DNA of 58,650 nucleotides, from NCBI GenBank assembly GCA_900542985.1, contig UQPQ01000014.1:1-58650 (forward strand). The letters run 5' to 3'. The notes under the pieces were generated by a model that had not been told where the DNA came from, made no database searches, and saw nothing but the letters and a program-made list of their open reading frames with translations. Origin of the DNA: an uncultured Bacteroides sp. Its GTDB lineage: Bacteria > Bacteroidota > Bacteroidia > Bacteroidales > Bacteroidaceae. Of the stretch, positions 45,896 through 52,808 are shown in pieces (the first letter of the stretch is position 1; each line of letters opens with the position of its first letter). Both the position numbers and the translations under genes were made by a program.

Positions 45896-47446
45896 ATGAA
45901 ACCAGTACGTCCCCGTATCCTATACTTCAAGGAATCGCTTTCTACCCCCTTCTGTATCTGTATCTCCTTGTTTTTCGCCATGGTTTTCCAATTCAATGGC
46001 GGAGTTTTCCTGCCTACAGCCTACCAGATGTCGAGTGCATTGGGTTGTATTCAGGAAGATATCAACATGGCAGGATACGCTTCTTTTATCGGGATGACTG
46101 TGATTTTCCCCATTCTGTTCCGTCTTAAGTCGCGTTTCACGACCCGTTCCATATTGCTGACAGTATGTTGCGTACTGATAGTATGCAACCTTATCACCAT
46201 GCATACACGGCAAATTCCGCTTTTGATTTTCATTTGCTTTATTTCCGGTTTTTTCCGTATGTGGGGAACCTTCGAATGTTTCTCCAACATCCGCCTAAGT
46301 GTGACTCCTTCCGGTAATTTCTCTGTATTCTATCCGGTTATCTATATCATCGTACTGGAAAGTATCCAGTTGTCCGGTCTGGTAGCCACTCATATATCCG
46401 AGTGGGCCAACTGGCATTATATGCACTGGTTTGTCATCGGTCTGCTGGTCATTGTATGGTTTTGTGTATTCTTTCTTACCCGCCCCTATCGCCCGGGAAA
46501 GAAAATACCCTTGTATGGTATAGACTGGCTAAGTGGTATACTCTGGGGAGTGATGCTGTTTGCTGTAGTTTATATTTGTATCTACGGTGAATATCACGAC
46601 TGGCTAGACAGTGTAGAAATACGCGCCTGTATCGTCATTGCCCTGCTCTGCCTGCTCATCAACATCAACCGCATGAGCACAGTGCGCCGCCCGTATATCT
46701 CACCCAAGGTATTCCGTTACCGCAACTTTCCGGTTATTCTGTTCCTGTTTCTCACGATGTGTCTGCTTCTTACCACCTCTTCGGTTCTGCAGAGCCAGTT
46801 CATGACTTCCATTCTGCATTACGACGACTTGAATTCTGTATCTATCAACTGGTGTGTATTTATCGGTATTCTCTCGGGAGCAGCAGTTGTATTCTACCGC
46901 CAGGTAGTCTTGCGTAAAGGCTTCAAGCTTCTCATTTCAGTAGGATTTATACTGATTATTATTTATCAGTACTACATGTATTTTCTTATTTATCCTACAC
47001 TGAATATCGAAAGCCTGTACCTGCCCAATTATCTGAAAGGTGTAGGAAACGGTATACTTTATATTGCACTGACCATTTACATTGCCAAGAGTGTTCCTTT
47101 CCAGCATTTCTTTCAAGGACTTTGCGTACTAAGCTTTATCCGTACCAGTATAGCTACCCCACTCGGAACAGCCATTCTTACCCGGTGGCTCAGACATTTG
47201 AGTCAGGAAAACATCGGACTTCTCAGTCTGAGAATGGACCAGGTACACAGCAGCCTGTCTCCTCATTCCATACAAGCTCTTTACGCACAGGTTACAGAGC
47301 AAACCATTCTCATCAGTCTGAAAGAACTGTTCGGATGGGTTTGCATTATCAGTACAGTGTTTCTGTGTATTCTACTCAGCTACAGACTTTGGGAGAAGCA
47401 TCACGAAAAACTGATGAAAAAACATACCATCGCCATAGAACACTAA
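45896..47446 (+). CDS. MFS exporter, DHA2/EmrB-like
   Basis: A 516-residue inner-membrane permease with about 14 hydrophobic helices, the DHA2 number. It starts with a divergent first helix (FCICISLFFAMVFQFNGGVF) and contains GCIQEDINMAGYASFIGMTV and FPVILFLFLTMCLLLTTSSV. The canonical MFS motif A is weak. With the adaptor and TolC genes it forms a tripartite export system under a divergent AraC regulator. Substrate unknown: likely an antimicrobial, bile-related or fatty compound, but this is not visible in the sequence. Confidence 0.88.
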   Translation: MKPVRPRILYFKESLSTPFCICISLFFAMVFQFNGGVFLPTAYQMSSALGCIQEDINMAGYASFIGMTVIFPILFRLKSRFTTRSILLTVCCVLIVCNLITMHTRQIPLLIFICFISGFFRMWGTFECFSNIRLSVTPSGNFSVFYPVIYIIVLESIQLSGLVATHISEWANWHYMHWFVIGLLVIVWFCVFFLTRPYRPGKKIPLYGIDWLSGILWGVMLFAVVYICIYGEYHDWLDSVEIRACIVIALLCLLININRMSTVRRPYISPKVFRYRNFPVILFLFLTMCLLLTTSSVLQSQFMTSILHYDDLNSVSINWCVFIGILSGAAVVFYRQVVLRKGFKLLISVGFILIIIYQYYMYFLIYPTLNIESLYLPNYLKGVGNGILYIALTIYIAKSVPFQHFFQGLCVLSFIRTSIATPLGTAILTRWLRHLSQENIGLLSLRMDQVHSSLSPHSIQALYAQVTEQTILISLKELFGWVCIISTVFLCILLSYRLWEKHHEKLMKKHTIAIEH

Positions 47447-47507
47447 GAAATTTCGACATGCAAAAAACAATGAATACCTGACAAAAAGCTGAAAAACTGC
47501 AACATTC

Positions 47508-47543
47508 AAGGGGCTGATTCAAAATACGAAGACGCCCCTTTTT
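47508..47543 (+). terminator. Terminator of the MFS exporter operon
   Basis: AAGGGGC (47508-47514) pairs with GCCCCTT (47534-47540) and is followed by TTT. The loop is long (19 nt), so confidence is moderate. Confidence 0.6.
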
Positions 47544-47579
47544 CACACAATTCCCCAACAAAATATACATTTGTTCTGA

Positions 47580-48998
47580 CTATTCCGTCTGCTCCTTCGG
47601 CCAATTTACCAGATAGATTTTCTCCGTAGCACGGGTAAAAGCAGTATAAAGCCAACGATAATAGTCGGGCGAAAGCATTTCTTCGGTCATATACCCCTGA
47701 TCGAGAAAAATCCTTTTCCACTGTCCACCCTGAGCCTTATGGCAAGTCACGGCATAAGCATACTTCACCTGTAAGGCATTATAATATGCATCTTCCTTCA
47801 TCTTTTTCATACGTTCACGTTTCGTAGGAACATCTGCATAATCTTCCAGTACAGCATAAAACAAACGGTCGTTTTCCTCTTTCGTAAGCGAAGGAGCATC
47901 CGAATGCAGGGTATCCAGAAGAATCTTGACTTCCAGTTCCAAATCATCATAATCCGGAAAAGTCAGTACAACATCGGCAAAACGGAAGCCATACATCTCG
48001 CGTATCCGGCGTACTCTACGTACTACAGCCACATCTCCATTGGCAATAAAATCCAGTTCCTTACACTCCGCTCCCCAATAATAATTATTCTTCGCCACCA
48101 TCAGCATATCCCCCGTGTTCAGTTCGTCTTCTCTGAACAAGATTGAATTACGTATCCCTTTGTTATAAAGATTGGCCCGTTTGTTGGAACGGCAGATTAT
48201 CATGGTATCGTCCATGCCTGCCGTATCATAGGCTTCGGTAATGGCTTCTATCAGTTCTCCTCCCGGCAGAATCCGTACATCGGAGCATGCAGTTGCCTTC
48301 AACACCGGAAGCGAAAAGAAATTCTCTTCTGTAATATATTGTCGCAACAATGTAGCATTGTATAAAATACCGGAATCAGTTGTCTGACGCACTACCTGTG
48401 TCAGGCTACACTCCGTAACCTCCAGTCCATAGCCCCGCAAAAAAGAAGCCGATAAAGCCGGACTCTCCTCTTCGCCTACCGGAGGTAACTGTGCCGTATC
48501 TCCTACCATCATCAGCCGACATCCCTCTCCACTATATACATACTGCACCAAATCGTCCAGCAGTCGTCCTGTACCAAAAGCCATTCCTCCCAGCCCGCTA
48601 TTGGCTATCATTGAAGCCTCATCTATTATAAATAAGGTGTGACGATGCATATTCTGATTGATAGTGAAATTGTCCGTTTCATTCGAAAATACCCGCTGGC
48701 GATAAATCTTCTTATGAATGGTATAAGCCGGATGTCCTGCATAATGCGCAAAAACCTTTGCTGCCCGACCGGTAGGAGCCAGCAATACACACTTCCGCTT
48801 CAACTCCCCCATGGTTCTGACCAAAGCCCCCATCAGCGTAGTCTTTCCCGTTCCGGCATACCCTTTCAGAATGAAAGCAGAATCTGCTTGCGAAGAAAAT
48901 AAAAAGTCGGCGAAAGATTTTATAGTAAAATCTTGTTCTTCTGTTGGTTTATAGGAAAAATTTCGCTTAATTTGCTGCGACAAATCATTATTTAACAT
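47580..48998 (-). CDS. RecD-like ATP-dependent DNA helicase (SF1)
   Basis: A 472-residue superfamily 1 helicase with a short N-terminal region and no UvrD-like domains. Walker A is GYAGTGKTTL, followed by LLAPTGRAAKV (motif Ia), FIIDEASMI (II), MVGDTAQLPPVG (III) and the C-terminal TCHKAQGGQWKRIFLDQ and RWLYTAFTRATEKIYLV. This is the stand-alone RecD2/Pif1-like type common in Bacteroidetes, not part of a RecBCD set (no recB or recC here). A GTG at 49019 would extend it by seven residues; I prefer ATG 48998 because the extension is unconserved-looking. Confidence 0.9.
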   Translation of the reverse strand: MLNNDLSQQIKRNFSYKPTEEQDFTIKSFADFLFSSQADSAFILKGYAGTGKTTLMGALVRTMGELKRKCVLLAPTGRAAKVFAHYAGHPAYTIHKKIYRQRVFSNETDNFTINQNMHRHTLFIIDEASMIANSGLGGMAFGTGRLLDDLVQYVYSGEGCRLMMVGDTAQLPPVGEEESPALSASFLRGYGLEVTECSLTQVVRQTTDSGILYNATLLRQYITEENFFSLPVLKATACSDVRILPGGELIEAITEAYDTAGMDDTMIICRSNKRANLYNKGIRNSILFREDELNTGDMLMVAKNNYYWGAECKELDFIANGDVAVVRRVRRIREMYGFRFADVVLTFPDYDDLELEVKILLDTLHSDAPSLTKEENDRLFYAVLEDYADVPTKRERMKKMKEDAYYNALQVKYAYAVTCHKAQGGQWKRIFLDQGYMTEEMLSPDYYRWLYTAFTRATEKIYLVNWPKEQTE

Positions 48999-49024
48999 AA
49001 CACGGCATAAAAAGTTCACGTAAC

Positions 49025-49058
49025 TTTGACGTGGTTAAAGTAATTTATTTTATTTTTG
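49025..49058 (+). promoter_or_regulatory. Promoter of the pseudopilin-like gene
   Basis: TTTG at 49025-49028 and TATTTTTG at 49051-49058 with a 22-nt spacer, slightly long. The leader is about 30 nt. Confidence 0.65.
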
Positions 49059-49093
49059 CGCTACGAATATAAACTAAAAAAACAAATATTATC

Positions 49094-49780
49094 ATGAAAA
49101 CAGTTATTAATCTTGTATTAGCTGCCTGTGTTGTTGCCTTGGTATACATCTGCTACGGCAGTATCATGGGTCCTATCAACTTCGATGAAGCAAAAAAAGA
49201 AAGAGAAAAAGCAATTATCGCTCGCTTGATCGATATCCGCAAAGCACAGCAGGAATATCGTACAATGCACAACGGTGCATATACAGCAGACTTCGACTCT
49301 CTGATTGCTTTCGTTAAAACTGCAAAACTTCCTTTCATCATGAAAGTAGGTTCTTTGACTGACGACCAGTTGAATAACGGTATGACAGAAAAGAAAGCTA
49401 TGGAATTAATCAACAAAGCTAAAAAGACTGGTAACTGGAAAGATGTAGAAAAAGAAGGCTTGCAGAACTTCCGTCGTGATACAATGTGGGTTGCCGTAAT
49501 GGATACTATTTTTGCTAAAGGTTTCAACCCGGATTCTTTGGCTTACGTACCATTCGGAAACGGATCTAAATTCGAAATGGCTATCCGTAAAGATACTACA
49601 AAATCTGGTGCTCCTCTGAACTTGTTCCAGGCACAGGTTGCTTACGACGTATATTTGGGCGACTTGGATGCACAGCAGTTGGCTAACTTGAAGGACATGC
49701 AGAACAAATTGGGTAAATACTGCGGTCTGAAAGTAGGTGATATCGAACAGCCTAACAACAACGCAGGTAACTGGGAATAA
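49094..49780 (+). CDS. Conserved Bacteroidetes protein with a pseudopilin-like N-terminal half
   Basis: A 228-residue protein with one N-terminal membrane helix (VINLVLAACVVALVYICYG). A charged helix then leads into RLIDIRKAQQEYRTMHNGAY, the arrangement of pilin and pseudopilin stems followed by the Q..Y...NG.Y turn. It lacks the prepilin peptidase site (G before F-T-L-x-E), so it would not be processed like a classical pilin. Codon use is strongly biased (GGT, GCT, TCT, AAC), suggesting high expression. The DUF3822 gene starts 5 bases after it. Function unknown. Confidence 0.8.
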   Translation: MKTVINLVLAACVVALVYICYGSIMGPINFDEAKKEREKAIIARLIDIRKAQQEYRTMHNGAYTADFDSLIAFVKTAKLPFIMKVGSLTDDQLNNGMTEKKAMELINKAKKTGNWKDVEKEGLQNFRRDTMWVAVMDTIFAKGFNPDSLAYVPFGNGSKFEMAIRKDTTKSGAPLNLFQAQVAYDVYLGDLDAQQLANLKDMQNKLGKYCGLKVGDIEQPNNNAGNWE

Positions 49781-49785
49781 TATAT

Positions 49786-50604
49786 ATGATTGAATCGATC
49801 GATTTTACAAAATCGGAACAATATACTTTATCCATCCGTCTTAGTACGGATGGATTTTCTTTTTCTATCTACGACCCGTTCTGCGACAGTAAATTATTCT
49901 TTAAGCAATACGCGGTCAACACCCAGCGCTCGATGGCAGCCAACGTAAAGTCGTTTCTGGCAGAAACAGAAGAGCTGAAGTACAAATACAAACAGACCAA
50001 TATTCTGATTCATTCTTCGCGTTATACTCCGGTACCGCTGGAAATATTCGAAGACGAACAGATGGAAAGTCTGTTCTATCAGAACCTGCCCAAGCAAAAC
50101 AACGAAATTGTACTGTGCAATATTCTGGGAAAAAGCAATCTGGTAATCCTCTTTTCCATCGACAAGCTGACGCATCAGTTTCTGACAGATAATTTTGCCT
50201 CCACACGTTTCTTCTCTGCCGTCAGCCCACAGATTGAACTGCTGACAGCCAAGAGCAGATTGGGAAACAATAGCAAGCTATATGCTAACCTGCACCCGCA
50301 CAGCATTGATTTATTCTGCTTCGACCGCGGAAAGCTACAGCTCATCAACAGTTATCCGGTGACTACCACCGAAGATACCTGCTACTATCTGCTCAATGTA
50401 TGGAAAATGTTGGGATACGACCAGGAACGCGATGAACTCCACCTGACAGGTGATCTCTCCCAACAGGACAGCCTAATGGGCGAGCTGAAAAAATACATAA
50501 GAAAGATATTCATTATTAATCCTCAGGCAGAACTTCACAGTGCAACAGACACTCCTATTGAAGAAGTTCCGTTTGACATCCAATCTCTACTGATATGCGA
50601 GTAA
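49786..50604 (+). CDS. DUF3822 family protein
   Basis: A 272-residue cytosolic protein of the Bacteroidetes family DUF3822. The pattern YTLSIRLSTDGFSFSIYDPF then LIHSSRYTPVPLEIFE, and in the second half LYANLHPHSIDLFCFDRGKL and ELHLTGDLSQQDSL, resembles the actin-like (ASKHA) fold of PilM or GspL: strand-rich repeats with a D-L-F-x-F-D turn. No clear ATP motif is seen. It overlaps rsmD by 10 bases and follows the pseudopilin-like gene by 5, so the three are one transcript. Its function is not established. Confidence 0.87.
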   Translation: MIESIDFTKSEQYTLSIRLSTDGFSFSIYDPFCDSKLFFKQYAVNTQRSMAANVKSFLAETEELKYKYKQTNILIHSSRYTPVPLEIFEDEQMESLFYQNLPKQNNEIVLCNILGKSNLVILFSIDKLTHQFLTDNFASTRFFSAVSPQIELLTAKSRLGNNSKLYANLHPHSIDLFCFDRGKLQLINSYPVTTTEDTCYYLLNVWKMLGYDQERDELHLTGDLSQQDSLMGELKKYIRKIFIINPQAELHSATDTPIEEVPFDIQSLLICE

Positions 50605-51161
50605 TTAGTGGTATTTATAAAAGACGACGCTTCGATGTGCCCCATACATTCAAAGCCCGACCTACAACCGACTTTGCCAAAGAAAACCTTTTCAATGTAC
50701 TGAACAACTACATTGATTTTGAAGACGGAATCACGGCTCTCGACCTGTTTGCAGGTACGGGAAGTATCAGTATAGAACTGGTTTCAAGAGGTTGCGACCG
50801 GGTGATTTCAGTAGAAAAAGACCCTCAGCATCATGCATTCATCAGTAAAGTGATGCGTGAAGTAAAAACCGACAAATGTTTTCCTCTGAGAGGTGATGTA
50901 TTCAAATACATCGAAAAGTGTAGCGAGCAATTCGATTTTATCTTTGCCGATCCTCCTTATGCTTTGAAAGAACTGGCTACCATTCCAGACCTTATCTTCA
51001 AGCAGGAGCTGCTGAAACCAGACGGACTGTTTGTGCTGGAACACGGAAAAGACTTGAATTTCGAAAATCATCCTAACTTTGTAGAGCACCGTCACTACGG
51101 AAGCGTCAACTTCTCTTTCTTTAGAGTAAAGGAGCCAGCAGACGAACCACAGACTCTATGA
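50595..51161 (+). CDS. rsmD: 16S rRNA (guanine(966)-N(2))-methyltransferase
   Basis: Methylates G966 of 16S rRNA in the 30S subunit. The 188-residue enzyme has the start RVISGIYKRRRFDVP, the RPTTDFAKENLFNVL region, SAM motif LDLFAGTGSISIE, and the catalytic D-P-P-Y (FADPPYALKEL). The ATG lies within the end of the DUF3822 gene. Its last 41 bases overlap the 3' end of the convergent cardiolipin synthase gene. Confidence 0.96.
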   Translation: MRVISGIYKRRRFDVPHTFKARPTTDFAKENLFNVLNNYIDFEDGITALDLFAGTGSISIELVSRGCDRVISVEKDPQHHAFISKVMREVKTDKCFPLRGDVFKYIEKCSEQFDFIFADPPYALKELATIPDLIFKQELLKPDGLFVLEHGKDLNFENHPNFVEHRHYGSVNFSFFRVKEPADEPQTL

Positions 51162-52554
51162 CACGCTGTTTCCGCGCGCGCATAGCCCACTGCTTACGGG
51201 AGAGTAACAGACAACTGCGCTGATCATTTAAAAATATTTCTTTCAAAGCCAATGCTGTTTCTTTGTCATAAAAGAAAGCATTGGCTTCAAAATTATGTTC
51301 GAAACTACGGAAATCCATATTGGCAGAACCTACAGAAGCCACTTCATCATCGGATACAATGAGTTTGGAATGCAAAAATCCGGCTTTATACATATACACT
51401 TTTACACCGGCAGCCATCAGTTCATCCAGATAAGACAATGACCCCATGTGTGTAAGGAAAGTATCCGCACGTTCGGGAATCATTACCCTTACATCCACTC
51501 CTGCCAGTGCCGCTGTCTGAAAGGCATTCATTACCTCTTCAGTAGGAAGGAAATAAGGGCTCTGCACATAAATGTAACGCTGTGCATTACAAATGGCCAA
51601 TACCACTCCCTGCATAATATCCTTCCACTCACCTACCGGATCGGATGTCACAATCTGAGCCACTACATTTCCTTCTTCGCGCATTTTCGGAAAATATTCT
51701 GCCGAAGTAAGCAATGTGCGGTCTATGGCATACCAGTCTGTAAGAAAAGAAGTTTGCAGTCCATAAACCGCTTTTCCCGACAGGCGCACATGAGTATCTC
51801 TCCACCTCCCCCATGAAAAGCCCCGGATATACCGCTCTGCAATATTCATTCCTCCGATAAAGCCAACCCTCCCATCAATAATGGCAATCTTCCGGTGGTT
51901 CCGGTAATTCACTTTACTGGTAAACAAAGGAAAACGTACTTTCAGGAACCCCAGCACTTCGATTCCTTCGCACAACATCTGATCGTAAAACAGCCGGTCT
52001 ACCTTCCAGCATCCCACGTCGTCGTACAACAGACGCACCTTCACTCCTTCACGAGCCTTATCTATCAGCAAATCGCGCAACAGACGACCTACTGCATCGT
52101 TCTCAAAAATATAGAATTGCAAATGAATGTGATGCCGTGCACCGGCTATTGCCTTAATCAGCGCCTGCAACATCGAATACCCGTCGGTATAAATTTCCAT
52201 TTTATTCCCGCCAAAAGGCAATGCCTTGTTCACCCGTTTAAAGAAAGCCATCAGTCTCGGCTTACCGGTTTCATCCTGCAAGGACTCCTGCGACTGATAT
52301 TCAGCCATCGGACGCTTGCTGAGACGGATATAACGCTTCCTACTTATCAGGCGTTCCTTACGTGTACTCCTTCCAAAAAAGAAATAGAATATCAGTCCGA
52401 CAACAGGAAAGAAAAACAAAACCAGAATCCATGTCATGGTCTTGATGGGACTCCGGTTGTCCAGTATCAGAGAAAATATGGTGAAGAGGACAATGAAAAA
52501 ATACAATATATAAAAAAAAGTCCCGAAAATCTCACTCCAAGCTATTCCATCCAT
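51121..52554 (-). CDS. cls: Cardiolipin synthase
   Basis: Condenses two phosphatidylglycerols to cardiolipin at the inner membrane. The 477-residue protein has two N-terminal transmembrane helices (about 10-60), then two phospholipase D-type half domains with HKD motifs: H-x-K-x4-D in NHRKIAIIDGRVGFIGG and in HSKLIVSDDEVASVGSANMD. Both are intact. Ends tail-to-tail with rsmD with a 41-bp coding overlap. Confidence 0.95.
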   Translation of the reverse strand: MDGIAWSEIFGTFFYILYFFIVLFTIFSLILDNRSPIKTMTWILVLFFFPVVGLIFYFFFGRSTRKERLISRKRYIRLSKRPMAEYQSQESLQDETGKPRLMAFFKRVNKALPFGGNKMEIYTDGYSMLQALIKAIAGARHHIHLQFYIFENDAVGRLLRDLLIDKAREGVKVRLLYDDVGCWKVDRLFYDQMLCEGIEVLGFLKVRFPLFTSKVNYRNHRKIAIIDGRVGFIGGMNIAERYIRGFSWGRWRDTHVRLSGKAVYGLQTSFLTDWYAIDRTLLTSAEYFPKMREEGNVVAQIVTSDPVGEWKDIMQGVVLAICNAQRYIYVQSPYFLPTEEVMNAFQTAALAGVDVRVMIPERADTFLTHMGSLSYLDELMAAGVKVYMYKAGFLHSKLIVSDDEVASVGSANMDFRSFEHNFEANAFFYDKETALALKEIFLNDQRSCLLLSRKQWAMRARKQRVIESVVRLLAPLL

Positions 52555-52630
52555 ACAGATATCTATATTAATTGGACATTGCGACAGGAATAATGAAAAG
52601 CCATATGCAAAACCTCCTCCTGTCTTTTCC

Positions 52631-52660
52631 CAAAGTTACACAAAAAAGATGAAAATACAA
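52631..52660 (-). promoter_or_regulatory. Promoter of cls
   Basis: On the minus strand TTG (52660-52658), a 19-nt spacer and TAACTTTG (52638-52631) match the Bacteroides promoter. The leader is about 70 nt. Confidence 0.72.
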
Positions 52661-52683
52661 GAAGTGACAAACTCTGTATTATC

Positions 52684-52760
52684 GCCGACGGTGCAGGCTG
52701 TACAGCCGACGACGTTGAACACAAAAACGGCGTCGCCAACTATAAAGCCGACGACGCCGA
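52684..52760. repeat. GC-rich intergenic repeat with hairpin (GCCGACGAC words)
   Basis: In AT-rich surroundings, AGCCGACGACG occurs twice (starting about 52704 and 52746) with related GCCGACGG (about 52684) and the inverse CGGCGTCG (52728-52735), which pairs with CGACGCCG (52752-52759). There is no T run, so it is not a standard terminator, though it sits at the 3' end of the large barrel gene. It resembles the other word-built intergenic repeats of this window but shares no words with them. Confidence 0.65.
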
Positions 52761-52808
52761 TTGAAATATAGTTCTGTTATCTTACAGTATGAATAGCCGA
52801 ATCAAACC

